Below are positions 7,536 to 13,837 of a stretch of DNA of 16,796 bases, in pieces. The position numbers and the translations under genes were made by a program. Source of the DNA: Scatosoma sp900555925 (lineage in GTDB: Bacteria > Bacillota > Clostridia > Christensenellales > Borkfalkiaceae); contig CAUGYD010000019.1 in assembly GCA_959603585.1 (NCBI GenBank), positions 1 through 16,796 on the forward strand, read 5' to 3'. The notes beneath the pieces are model-generated. The model made no database searches. It was not told where the DNA came from and saw nothing but the letters and a program-made list of their open reading frames with translations. How positions within the stretch are numbered: position 1 is the stretch's first letter; every line of letters begins with the position of its first letter.

Positions 7536-8138
7536 TCAGATATTTGTTTCTATGAAGCGCACCGAAGCGTTTTCCCAATATTTTTTATACGTTTCGTCTC
7601 TTTTCCCGTTCAGGTTGAGCTGATACATGCGAAAAATTACGGGGAAATTTTTCGGTTGCCATTGTTCCTCATAGGAATAGCGATAGGTCATGCCCAATCG
7701 TTTCATGACGGCTCCGCTTCGGAAATTTTTTCTGTCATGGGTGGCGGTGACGTAGGGAATACCGTCCGCTTTTGCCTGTTTGAGAAGTATGCTTCCCGCT
7801 TCCGTCATAATGCCTCTTCCCCAAAATTCTTTTTTTAATCCGTAGCCGAAATCGTAGCTGTCGTCCGTTTCGATCTTGATATAGCCTATCGGTTTGTCGT
7901 CCGTTTTCAGACAAACCGCATAGGCATAACCGCGGGGGTGTTCATAGACGCATTCATAATGCGTCTTGAAAAACAGTTCCGCATCTTCCAAAGTCTTTGC
8001 GGGAAACCAAGGCAGGTATGTGTTGACTTCCTCATCTTGAAGAATCTCAAACAGCGCGCCGATGTCCCGATTTGTAAATTTTCTTAAAATCAGCCTCTCC
8101 GTTTCCAACGTAGGGGTATTTTTATTGCAGTTCTTCAT
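7536..8138 (-). CDS. GNAT acetyltransferase (RimJ/RimL type)
   Basis: A 200-residue GNAT enzyme that transfers acetyl from acetyl-CoA to an amine; the substrate is unknown. The RimJ/RimL-type opening LETERLILRKF begins at residue 11; the acetyl-CoA loop lies in FGYGLKKEFWGRGIMTEA (about 96-113), with N...S..VMKRLGM further on. Start: the frame is open up to a TTG at 8174, but that TTG is part of the -35 element of a strong promoter. ATG 8138 is seven bases after the -10 hexamer and has no ribosome binding site, so translation is probably from a leaderless mRNA. It is divergent from the WYL regulator. Confidence 0.88.
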   Translation of the reverse strand: MKNCNKNTPTLETERLILRKFTNRDIGALFEILQDEEVNTYLPWFPAKTLEDAELFFKTHYECVYEHPRGYAYAVCLKTDDKPIGYIKIETDDSYDFGYGLKKEFWGRGIMTEAGSILLKQAKADGIPYVTATHDRKNFRSGAVMKRLGMTYRYSYEEQWQPKNFPVIFRMYQLNLNGKRDETYKKYWENASVRFIETNI

Positions 8139-8145
8139 CGGTTTT

Positions 8146-8174
8146 ATTATATCATAAAAGTATCGGAATTGCAA
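8146..8174 (-). promoter_or_regulatory. Promoter of the acetyltransferase gene
   Basis: On the minus strand TTGCAA (8174-8169), 17 bases, TATAAT (8151-8146). The predicted start point falls on or next to the ATG at 8138. Confidence 0.78.
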
Positions 8175-8183
8175 GGGAAAAGA

Positions 8184-8212
8184 TTTACTTATGTTTGTTT
8201 CTATGATATAAT
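8184..8212 (+). promoter_or_regulatory. Promoter of the WYL regulator
   Basis: TTTACT (8184-8189), 17 bases, TATAAT (8207-8212). It lies back to back with the acetyltransferase promoter; both -10 elements sit in a perfect 12-base inverted repeat (TATTATATCATA at 8145-8156, TATGATATAATA at 8202-8213). Confidence 0.72.
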
Positions 8213-8246
8213 ACGGACAAAACGGGGAATTTTAAGGAGGAGCTCT

Positions 8247-9146
8247 GTGCAAATTGACAGACTTTTCGATATCGTGTATACGCTTTTGCGGAAAAAGAGC
8301 GCGACGGCCGCCGAGCTCGCCGAACGCTTCGGCGTTTCCAAACGTACAATATTGAGGGATATAGAGACATTGTCCGTTGCGGGAATCCCGATTCTGACTT
8401 CGCCGGGCAAGGGCGGAGGCGTCTCCATTTCGAGTTCGTTTGTGCTCGATAAAGCCCCCTTGTCGGAAGAGGAGTGGAATCAGCTTGTGATCGGCCTGCA
8501 AAGCCTTTCTTCGACAAAGTATATAAACCAGGCGGCGATTTTATCAAAGCTCGGAATTCTGTTTACGGACAGGCAGTGGATAGAAGTAGACTTTTCTCGC
8601 TGGGGAAATTCCGAACAGGATAAAGAAAAGTTTGAACTGTTGAAACGCGCGGTCGTTGGCGAATCGGCTCTTTCTTTTGTCTATGCGGGGTCGGCGGGAA
8701 GGACGGAAGAGAGGACGGTTTACCCCTTAAAATTAATTTTTAAGTCGGGCTCCTGGTATTTACAGGCATATTGCTTGTCGAGGAAGGATTATCGGATTTT
8801 CAAAATCCGTCGTATGATAAACCTTTGTATCCTTTCGGAAAAATTCGACGCCCGAAAATTTTTTCCTCCTTCCGTCGAGCAGGAGACTTCTTCGCCGGCC
8901 TCGGTAGAACTCAGACTTCGTTTTTCCGCATCGGCCGCTTACCGCGTTTATGACGAATTTTCTCCCGAAAATATTTCAAAAAACAGAGACGGTTCTCATA
9001 CGGTTTCGATTTGCCTGCCGGAAGATAATTGGCTTTACGGCTACCTGCTTTCCTATGGCGCGGAAGTATATGTGGAAAGTCCCGTCTCCGTCAGAAATCG
9101 CCTGTTGGAGCAAGTGGAAAAAATAAAACAAATTTATAAAAAGTGA
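8247..9146 (+). CDS. YafY-type HTH and WYL-domain transcriptional regulator, GTG start
   Basis: A 299-residue regulator. Residues 3-58 are a HTH_11 winged helix (TAAELAERFGVSKRTILRDIETL), followed by a GKGGGV wing; residues about 133-195 form a WYL domain containing SWYLQAYC (W170, Y171, L172) and DYRIFKIRRM; a WCX-like C-terminal domain completes it. WYL domains sense ligands such as nucleic acids. GTG 8247 is chosen for its perfect AAGGAGG (8234-8240) six bases upstream. The terminator overlaps the stop codon. Its neighbours are a ClbS/DfsB-like and a GyrI-like gene downstream, and a divergent acetyltransferase, so it plausibly controls a small resistance locus; that is inference. Confidence 0.92.
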   Translation: MQIDRLFDIVYTLLRKKSATAAELAERFGVSKRTILRDIETLSVAGIPILTSPGKGGGVSISSSFVLDKAPLSEEEWNQLVIGLQSLSSTKYINQAAILSKLGILFTDRQWIEVDFSRWGNSEQDKEKFELLKRAVVGESALSFVYAGSAGRTEERTVYPLKLIFKSGSWYLQAYCLSRKDYRIFKIRRMINLCILSEKFDARKFFPPSVEQETSSPASVELRLRFSASAAYRVYDEFSPENISKNRDGSHTVSICLPEDNWLYGYLLSYGAEVYVESPVSVRNRLLEQVEKIKQIYKK

Positions 9147-9165
9147 CACGCTGTTGTCACTTTTT
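9138..9165 (+). terminator. Terminator of the WYL gene
   Basis: AAAAAGTGACA (9138-9148), six-base loop, TGTCACTTTTT (9155-9165) followed by C and TTT. The stem includes the stop codon TGA (9144-9146). The A-rich left side could also make it act on minus-strand transcripts. Confidence 0.75.
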
Positions 9166-9168
9166 CTT

Positions 9169-9177
9169 TGCTATAAT
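9169..9177 (+). promoter_or_regulatory. Extended -10 promoter of the ClbS/DfsB-like gene
   Basis: TG-C-TATAAT (9169-9177) is an extended -10 element 25 bases before ATG 9203. No -35 hexamer at normal spacing is present; TTGTCA (9154-9159) is only 12 bases away and lies in the preceding terminator stem. Confidence 0.55.
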
Positions 9178-9202
9178 GAAAGAAAAACGAAGGAGAAGAA
9201 AT

Positions 9203-9745
9203 ATGCCCAGACCGACGACCAAACAGTCGCTGCTGGAAGCGGCGGAGAAAGGATTCAAAGAACTTTTCGGCTTTGCGGAAGCCATGTCGGAAGAAGAGCG
9301 TTGCGCTGAATTTTTGTTTGAAGACAGAGACAGAAATATTCGGGACGTATTCGTTCATCTTTACGAATGGCATCGACTGTTGCTGAACTTTGTAGAAAAT
9401 AACCGAAGGGGAGTAACCGCGGCCTTTTTGCCGCTTCCTTATAATTGGAAAACGTATCCGCAAATGAATGTGGAGATTTGGAAAAAGTATCAATCGACTT
9501 CCTGTCAAACGGCGGAACAAATGCTTAAAGACAGTCATCGGGCTGTTATGGATTTGATTCGTTCGTTTACGGACGAAGAGCTGTTTTTGAAAAAGTATTT
9601 TCCGTGGACGGGAACTACCTCTTTGGGAAGCTATTGTATTTCCGTAACTTCGAGTCATTACGATTGGGCATTAAAGAAGCTCAAAAAGCAGGATCGGTTA
9701 TATAAAGAAAATCTTGCCGATAAACGGGCGAAAATCAAACAGTGA
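9203..9745 (+). CDS. ClbS/DfsB family protein (four-helix bundle)
   Basis: A 180-residue protein starting MPRPTTKQSLLEAAEKGF, the characteristic opening of ClbS/DfsB (formerly DUF1706) proteins, which have a DinB-like four-helix bundle. Conserved-looking features are the VHLYEWHRLL segment (H52, H57), LPLPYNWKTYPQMN (77-90), and SHYDWALKKL (151-160) near the end. ClbS hydrolyses the cyclopropane warhead of colibactin and protects DNA; whether this protein does so is unknown, since most family members are uncharacterised. ATG 9203 follows AGGAG. The GyrI-like gene follows after 16 bases, indicating one operon. Confidence 0.87.
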   Translation: MPRPTTKQSLLEAAEKGFKELFGFAEAMSEEERCAEFLFEDRDRNIRDVFVHLYEWHRLLLNFVENNRRGVTAAFLPLPYNWKTYPQMNVEIWKKYQSTSCQTAEQMLKDSHRAVMDLIRSFTDEELFLKKYFPWTGTTSLGSYCISVTSSHYDWALKKLKKQDRLYKENLADKRAKIKQ

Positions 9746-9761
9746 ACGGGAGAAAAAACGC

Positions 9762-10397
9762 ATGGCTTTTGATTACAAAAAAGAATATAAAAAATTTTAT
9801 TTTCCGCCTCGGCGGCCCGAGATTGCGGATATACCTGAAATGAATTTTCTGGCCGTGCGGGGGAAGGGAGATCCGAACGAAGAATCGGGGGAATATAAGA
9901 CGGCGGTCGGACTGTTATATGCGGTTTCCTATACGATTAAAATGAGCCGTTTGGGCACCCATAAAATAAAAGGCTATTTTCCGTATGTGGTTCCGCCGCT
10001 GGAAGGCTTATGGTGGTCGGAAAAAGGAAATATCGATTATTCCAAAAAAGGAGATTTTCGGTGGATATCTTTAATCCGCCTTCCCGATTTTGTCTCGAAA
10101 CAGGATTTTGATTGGGCGATAGAGGAAGCGTCGAAGAAAAAGGGCTGGGATTTTTCCAAAGTGGAATTTTTTTCTTATGCCGAGGGACTGTGTATACAAT
10201 GTATGCACATCGGAGCTTATGACAATGAGCCGGAGACGATAAGTCGAATGGAAAAATATTGCGAAGAGGCAGGATTCCTGCTTGATTTAGGAAGGGAGCG
10301 CTATCACCATGAAATCTATCTCGGCGATCCCCGAAAAGTATCCGAAGAAAAGCTGAAAACAGTGATTCGCGAACCGATAAGGAAAAAATCTGATTAA
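9762..10397 (+). CDS. GyrI-like small-molecule-binding domain protein
   Basis: A 211-residue stand-alone GyrI-like protein (COG4832 type). Typical features are FDYKKEYKKFYFPPRRPEI, then IPEMNFLAVRGKGDPNE (about 24-40), the hydrophobic pocket EGLWW, WISLIRLPDFV, and a second half with QCMHIGAYDNEPETI (about 147-161) and HHEIYLGDPRKV near the end. GyrI-like domains bind drugs and toxic small molecules. ATG 9762 is used because it follows GGGAG and matches the family start. It follows the ClbS/DfsB gene and ends at a terminator, so the pair probably makes a small chemical-defence operon. Confidence 0.9.
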   Translation: MAFDYKKEYKKFYFPPRRPEIADIPEMNFLAVRGKGDPNEESGEYKTAVGLLYAVSYTIKMSRLGTHKIKGYFPYVVPPLEGLWWSEKGNIDYSKKGDFRWISLIRLPDFVSKQDFDWAIEEASKKKGWDFSKVEFFSYAEGLCIQCMHIGAYDNEPETISRMEKYCEEAGFLLDLGRERYHHEIYLGDPRKVSEEKLKTVIREPIRKKSD

Positions 10398-10408
10398 AAA
10401 ATTTTGTG

Positions 10409-10439
10409 AAAAGGGGGAGCCGCAAGGCTCTCTCTTTTT
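10409..10439 (+). terminator. Terminator of the ClbS-GyrI operon
   Basis: AAAAGGGGGAGCC, GCAA tetraloop, GGCTCTCTCTTTT: a 13-pair stem with two G-U pairs, ending in a U-rich tail, 11 bases after the stop codon. Confidence 0.85.
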
Positions 10440-10531
10440 AAAAAAGTAAATAAAAAACAATAAGAAATAGATATTTACAGAAAAAAATAAAAACCGTAAA
10501 AATTGGGGAATTTTTGCGGAAAGAAATAAGG

Positions 10532-10537
10532 TATAAT
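10532..10537 (+). promoter_or_regulatory. Possible -10 element for the RinA-like gene
   Basis: TATAAT lies 34 bases upstream of ATG 10572 in AT-rich sequence. No convincing -35 hexamer at 16-18 bases is present. Confidence 0.4.
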
Positions 10538-10571
10538 ATAGCGTGGAAGTTACTGAAAGGGGTCAAAGGTA

Positions 10572-10937
10572 ATGAAAGCGCACATAGAAGAAGTTCTGCG
10601 CCGATATAGTTACATACAGACGGCGTTGAAAGAAGGAAAGACGGAAGTCAATTTTTATGTCGGAAAGAGAAAGCAAAAAATTGTTATAGACGCAACCCTG
10701 AAAATAATTCTTACCATAATAGAGGATATCACTAAAAAAGAGAAAGATATCTACATAAAAATGATGATAGAAGGAATCAAGAAAGGAGATTCGGATAAAT
10801 ATATTATGACCAATCTTCCCATGCAGAAAAATGCATATTACGACAGGAAGAAAAAGTTTATCGACAAAATCTATCAATGCTGTATTTGTAAAGGCTTGAT
10901 AAGTTATGAGGAAATATTGAACGAATCGATTGGATAA
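10572..10937 (+). CDS. Small protein resembling phage RinA/ArpU late-gene regulators
   Basis: A 121-residue protein. Residues about 52-101 look like a sigma-region-4-type helix-turn-helix: ITKKEKDIYIKMMIEG, then a short turn, then NLPMQKNAYYDRKKKFIDKI, the T/A-Y-Y-x-R-K-K-x-F pattern seen in RinA/ArpU-type phage regulators. The first 50 residues are not recognised. Cysteines 103, 104 and 106 (YQCCICKG) are close together. AAAGGGG (10556-10562) is the ribosome binding site. The gene is AT-rich and separated from chromosomal operons by terminators on both sides, suggesting a remnant of an older mobile element. The family assignment is tentative. Confidence 0.7.
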   Translation: MKAHIEEVLRRYSYIQTALKEGKTEVNFYVGKRKQKIVIDATLKIILTIIEDITKKEKDIYIKMMIEGIKKGDSDKYIMTNLPMQKNAYYDRKKKFIDKIYQCCICKGLISYEEILNESIG

Positions 10938-10948
10938 AGGAACGAAAG

Positions 10949-11143
10949 ATGAAAGACCGTGAAGAAGATATACTTGTTTATTTGACCGACTTGTTTGAGG
11001 AATATTTGTTTGAATTGAAGGAAATAAAAGAAGAGGACGAAAATCAGTTTGCCTATGGCGAAAAAGTCGCTTATACAGAGTGCTTGGATTTAATACGAAT
11101 GTGGCGGGAATCACAGAAAAGAAAATTGGATTTCAGCGTTTAA
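10949..11143 (+). CDS. Small acidic protein of unknown function
   Basis: A 64-residue, largely helical protein with an acidic N-terminal half (EED, EEY, KEIKEEDE) and a basic tail (RESQKRKLD). Not recognised. It starts 11 bases after the RinA-like gene behind AAAGGAA and is followed by a good terminator, so the two make a two-gene operon. Size, position and composition resemble small phage or plasmid accessory proteins. Confidence 0.65.
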   Translation: MKDREEDILVYLTDLFEEYLFELKEIKEEDENQFAYGEKVAYTECLDLIRMWRESQKRKLDFSV

Positions 11144-11177
11144 GTCGCGTTTGTTTTTTAACGGCATTTATTGAGTA

Positions 11178-11211
11178 AATCCCGTAAACTTTCGTAACGG
11201 GATTATTTTTT
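11178..11211 (+). terminator. Terminator of the two-gene AT-rich operon
   Basis: AATCCCGT (11178-11185), 11-base loop, ACGGGATT (11197-11204), then A and six T. Confidence 0.85.
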
Positions 11212-11296
11212 CATACCGTTTTATACGAAATAACTTTTAATAAAACAGAGATATTTTGGACAAGGAAATTCGTTGCGAAAAGCCATAAATTCATAC

Positions 11297-11320
11297 GAAA
11301 AAACGGACGTAAAGTCCGTT
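11297..11320 (-). terminator. Terminator of the three-span membrane protein gene
   Basis: On the minus strand AACGGAC, loop TTTAC, GTCCGTT and a run of T (complement of A 11298-11303), just after the stop codon at 11335. Confidence 0.8.
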
Positions 11321-11334
11321 CGAAAAAATGATAT

Positions 11335-11682
11335 TTAACCCAAATCGTGGAAGATACCAGCGAAGACCATAAGAAAAACAGAAAATATCGTAACGAAATA
11401 TAAAATTTTGAGCGCTTTAATAACCTGTGGACAATAATTCGGCTCTGTTACTTCCGTTGCGCCGCTTTGAGGAGATGAAGATTTGTTTTGCTTCAAATGG
11501 GGGCGTCTGCGCGCAACAAATATGTAATCCCAAACAAAATAGACCCAAAAAAGCGCAATTTTAGGAATATAGCCGTAAAGATGCCTCTTTTTGGAATCCC
11601 AATCGACCAAGAAAATCAGTGCGAACATAGAAAGACCATATAAAATAAGACCGCTTATCATAAGCCAAAACATAATTCCCAT
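11335..11682 (-). CDS. Small membrane protein, three predicted spans
   Basis: A 115-residue protein with hydrophobic spans at about 4-26, 37-57 and 88-110, separated by a basic, polar loop (RRRPHLKQNKSSSPQSGATE). Not recognised; no catalytic motif seen. Start ATG 11682 has AGGA a few bases upstream. It lies directly downstream of the tRNA-Ser fragment and its terminator on the same strand, so it was probably the chromosomal neighbour of the original tRNA-Ser gene. Confidence 0.72.
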   Translation of the reverse strand: MGIMFWLMISGLILYGLSMFALIFLVDWDSKKRHLYGYIPKIALFWVYFVWDYIFVARRRPHLKQNKSSSPQSGATEVTEPNYCPQVIKALKILYFVTIFSVFLMVFAGIFHDLG

Positions 11683-11706
11683 TTTTCCTACCGCCTATCA
11701 AATATT

Positions 11707-11742
11707 AAAAAAGACAGAATACCGAAATATTCTGTCTTTTTT
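11707..11742 (-). terminator. Terminator of the tRNA-Ser gene
   Basis: A 14-pair perfect stem (arms 11707-11720 and 11729-11742, core GACAGAAT) with an eight-base loop; on the minus strand it begins immediately after the tRNA CCA and ends in TTTTTT. A/T flanks make it potentially bidirectional. It shows that the sequence left of the tRNA fragment is the original chromosome. Confidence 0.88.
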
Positions 11743-11800
11743 GGCGCAGAGAAGAGGATTTGAACCTCCGGTAGGTTTCAGGCCTACACACGATTTCCAA
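11742..11800 (-). other. att site: 3' half of tRNA-Ser(GGA), element boundary
   Basis: On the minus strand 11800-11742 reads TTGGAAA (anticodon loop, GGA), TCGTG (3' anticodon stem), a long class II variable arm, a T arm with TTCAAAT, the 3' acceptor strand TCTCTGC, discriminator G and CCA. The bases to the right (11801 onward) do not supply the expected CACGA anticodon stem or the 5' half. This is the expected state of the distal attachment site left when a tyrosine recombinase integrates in a tRNA anticodon loop. The intact tRNA-Ser, beginning about GCAGAGA, is predicted at the far end of the element. Confidence 0.88.
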
Positions 11801-11836
11801 GGGACAAAATTCTATATTTATTCTTAAAATATTTTG

Positions 11837-11878
11837 TTTTGTGCATATAAACAAAGATGATAGATCCATTTTGTGAAT
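11837..11878. repeat. Direct repeat, possible integrase arm sites
   Basis: TTTTGTGCAT (11837-11846) and TTTTGTGAAT (11869-11878), both followed by AT-rich sequence, lie 32 bases apart between the att core and the integrase gene. That is the expected place for arm-type sites, but two degenerate AT-rich copies may be chance. Confidence 0.35.
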
Positions 11879-11926
11879 AAATATCGTTTGCGGAAATGAG
11901 GAAATTGCAGGTAAAACGCGGGTAAA

Positions 11927-13231
11927 TCAAAGGAGTTTTTCCAGCCGAGATATAATATTATTATATCTTTCCTTCAAAATCTCGGTTTTTTCATCCTCAC
12001 TGTATAAACCCGAATAATAAATATCGGGTGCTAAATCTTCGGGATGGGTATAAATATCCATGGTCGTCGAAGCGTCGGAATGTCCCATCCATTTCGCCAC
12101 TGTGTTCGCCGGAATTTTGAAAGCGCAAATTTGCACCGTTCCGAAGGTATGCCGAAGCCAATGCAAAACGGCGTCCGTATTTTTCCCGCGAAACTTTTTG
12201 AAGTATTCATCCGTACCATGTTGACTTAATGGAAAAACTTTTTTTGTCCGTTGGTCGGTGGCGCGGATTATTTTTTCTAAAATCGGGAACATAGGTATGA
12301 GCCTGTCTGATCCTTCCGTTTTCGTTCCGGGAATATGTATCGTTTTGTTTTCAAAGTCGAGATCGGAGCGAGTAATAGAAAGAGCCTCCTCTCTCCGCGT
12401 TCCGGAAAATACACAAAAAAGGTAATACAGCCAATATTCCCGTTTTAATCCGTTGTCGGCAAAAATCAGGGCTTCAAGCTCTTTTAATGCGAACGCTTTT
12501 CCACGTTTGGGGATATGTTTTACAGGCAAAAGATTTGCCGCGGGCGAACGTATGATTTTTTCTGCCGATATAGCCATAGCAAATGCCGCTTGCAATACTC
12601 CGCGCGCATATTTTCTCATTCTGGTGGAAGCAATCCGATTAAGGGCGGTTGTCAATTCGGTCATTGTGTACTCGTCCATAGGTCGATCTTTCAAATGAGG
12701 GCGGATGTGCTTTTTGATACAACGGGAAAGATTGAGAAAAGTGCTTTTTGATACAGACGGTTTTTTGTAAACCGTGAGCCACTCGTCAAACCATGCAAAA
12801 AGTGTCATACAATCGCTTTTTTTCTTTTGCAGATTTTTTGCTTTTGTAGAAGTTACTTTCTTTGCTTGGCGAATCTTTTTTCTGTACTTAGAGGCAAGTT
12901 CTTCGGCAGAATGTCCATAAATAGAAACTCTCTTTCCGCCAATAGTAGGGGTAATTTCATATAATCCGTCTTTACGGAGTTTTGCTTTGAATTTGATATT
13001 CAGGGTAATAAGCATTTCATTTAATTCCTCCAAAGAGAGGGAGTTAGACGAATTGCTTTCAGGTAGTTTGCTTTTTTCTTTTTCGGTTGGAACAAATGTG
13101 AATTGACTTTGACGGTATTCCGAAACGGCGTTTCGGGCGTTCGCCGCGCCGATCAGTGCATTGATACGTTCGGTGGCTTCGTCAAGCAGAGCTACGATGT
13201 AACAAACTTCTTGGATCTCTTTTTCTGTCAT
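11927..13231 (-). CDS. int: Tyrosine recombinase (integrase)
   Basis: A 434-residue phage/ICE-type integrase that catalyses site-specific recombination at the adjacent tRNA-Ser. An N-terminal extension of about 75 residues precedes an arm-binding-like region (about 75-125), the core-binding SAM-like domain is about 142-235, and the catalytic domain follows. The active site is complete: R279 (SGTRREE), K304 (GTKTEGSD), H357 and R360 (LHWLRHTFGT), H384 (WMGHSD) and the nucleophile Y394 (DIYTH). ATG 13231 follows AGGAG. The gene points toward the att site, 127 bases away, as is usual. Its ribosome binding site lies in one arm of a hairpin. Confidence 0.95.
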   Translation of the reverse strand: MTEKEIQEVCYIVALLDEATERINALIGAANARNAVSEYRQSQFTFVPTEKEKSKLPESNSSNSLSLEELNEMLITLNIKFKAKLRKDGLYEITPTIGGKRVSIYGHSAEELASKYRKKIRQAKKVTSTKAKNLQKKKSDCMTLFAWFDEWLTVYKKPSVSKSTFLNLSRCIKKHIRPHLKDRPMDEYTMTELTTALNRIASTRMRKYARGVLQAAFAMAISAEKIIRSPAANLLPVKHIPKRGKAFALKELEALIFADNGLKREYWLYYLFCVFSGTRREEALSITRSDLDFENKTIHIPGTKTEGSDRLIPMFPILEKIIRATDQRTKKVFPLSQHGTDEYFKKFRGKNTDAVLHWLRHTFGTVQICAFKIPANTVAKWMGHSDASTTMDIYTHPEDLAPDIYYSGLYSEDEKTEILKERYNNIISRLEKLL

Positions 13232-13240
13232 AGTAGATTC

Positions 13241-13260
13241 TCCTATTTTTTGGAATAGGA
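13241..13260 (-). promoter_or_regulatory. Inverted repeat covering the integrase ribosome binding site
   Basis: TCCTATT (13241-13247), six-base loop, AATAGGA (13254-13260). In the integrase mRNA the AGGAG ribosome binding site overlaps the 3' arm, so the hairpin could limit translation. Alternatively it is a protein site just downstream of the promoter. Confidence 0.5.
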
Positions 13261-13262
13261 AA

Positions 13263-13290
13263 ATTGTATAACAAAAAACAAGATTTTCAA
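13263..13290 (-). promoter_or_regulatory. Integrase promoter
   Basis: On the minus strand TTGAAA (13290-13285), 16 bases, TACAAT (13268-13263), 31 bases before the integrase ATG. Confidence 0.7.
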
Positions 13291-13301
13291 CAAAATGATT
13301 T

Positions 13302-13332
13302 TTTCCGGATTTTATGGAATAAAATTCGGAAA
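13302..13332. repeat. 31-base palindrome between repressor and integrase
   Basis: Arms TTTCCGGATTTTAT (13302-13315) and ATAAAATTCGGAAA (13319-13332) pair over 14 positions (one G-U) around GGA. There is no T-tract after it in the minus direction, so it is unlikely to be the repressor terminator; it lies just upstream of the integrase promoter. Confidence 0.6.
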
Positions 13333-13366
13333 CCCCGCTTTTGTAATTTTACGTCCCGCCGCGAAG

Positions 13367-13735
13367 TCAAGCGCCGGGCGTTTTTTTCTTTTCTGGGGTA
13401 AGTGCCTCCACCATGCCGGAAAGGTATGCTTGGGCACGGATTTTCAGGCCCGAAGGTAACTTCCGGTAATTTTCGAGAAGCTCTTTTTCCTCGTCGGAAA
13501 GCTGCGGCGCGGGGGCAGTGGTGTGTATTACCACGTTGCCGAAGTCATCGGAATGATTGGCAAGATAGTCGATTGAGCAGTTGAAAAAATCCGCTAATTT
13601 TATGAGAACATCTAACGGCGGGATAGATATTTGATTTTCATAAGCCCAAATATTCTTGCTTGTAGATGAAATTTTTTCTGCAAGTTCTTTTTGAGTTAAA
13701 TTATTTTCAAGTCGAAGTTCTCTTATTCGTAGCAT
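13367..13735 (-). CDS. XRE-family repressor of the mobile element
   Basis: A 122-residue cI-like regulator. Residues 4-58 form the helix-turn-helix (LTQKELAEKISSTSKNIWAYENQISIPPLDVL). The C-terminal part (about 75-122) is short and helical, with a basic KKK ending, and has no S24 peptidase, so it would not be cleaved in a LexA-like way. ATG 13735 follows a perfect AAGGAGG. It is divergent from the rightward operon across a region with paired TCTAA-N5-TTAGA palindromes, which are its likely operators. With the integrase it makes a typical lysogeny-control module. Confidence 0.92.
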   Translation of the reverse strand: MLRIRELRLENNLTQKELAEKISSTSKNIWAYENQISIPPLDVLIKLADFFNCSIDYLANHSDDFGNVVIHTTAPAPQLSDEEKELLENYRKLPSGLKIRAQAYLSGMVEALTPEKKKTPGA

Positions 13736-13759
13736 ATAAACCTCCTTTTTACTCTATTA

Positions 13760-13774
13760 TCTAATTTTTTTAGA
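13760..13774. promoter_or_regulatory. Operator 1, TCTAA-N5-TTAGA
   Basis: Perfect palindrome TCTAA, TTTTT, TTAGA, 25 bases upstream of the repressor ATG, where it would control repressor expression. Confidence 0.65.
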
Positions 13775-13782
13775 AAAAAGTC

Positions 13783-13811
13783 TTGACAATCTAAAATTAA
13801 TCGGCTATAAT
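13783..13811 (+). promoter_or_regulatory. Rightward promoter of the element
   Basis: TTGACA (13783-13788), 17 bases, TATAAT (13806-13811): perfect sigma-A consensus. The spacer contains a partial operator (TCTAA at 13790-13794). It should be strong when not repressed and drives the genes from 13959 on. Confidence 0.9.
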
Positions 13812-13822
13812 ATAAACGAAAA

Positions 13823-13837
13823 CCTAAAAATATTAGA
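13823..13837. promoter_or_regulatory. Operator 3, CCTAA-N5-TTAGA
   Basis: One base short of a perfect copy of operator 1, with the same five-base spacing, placed just past the predicted transcription start (about 13818) of the rightward promoter. Confidence 0.62.

Noticed and set aside
11591..11827. Open frame of 78 codons covering the tRNA-Ser fragment
   Set aside because: Overlaps the membrane protein gene in antisense, a terminator and a tRNA fragment.
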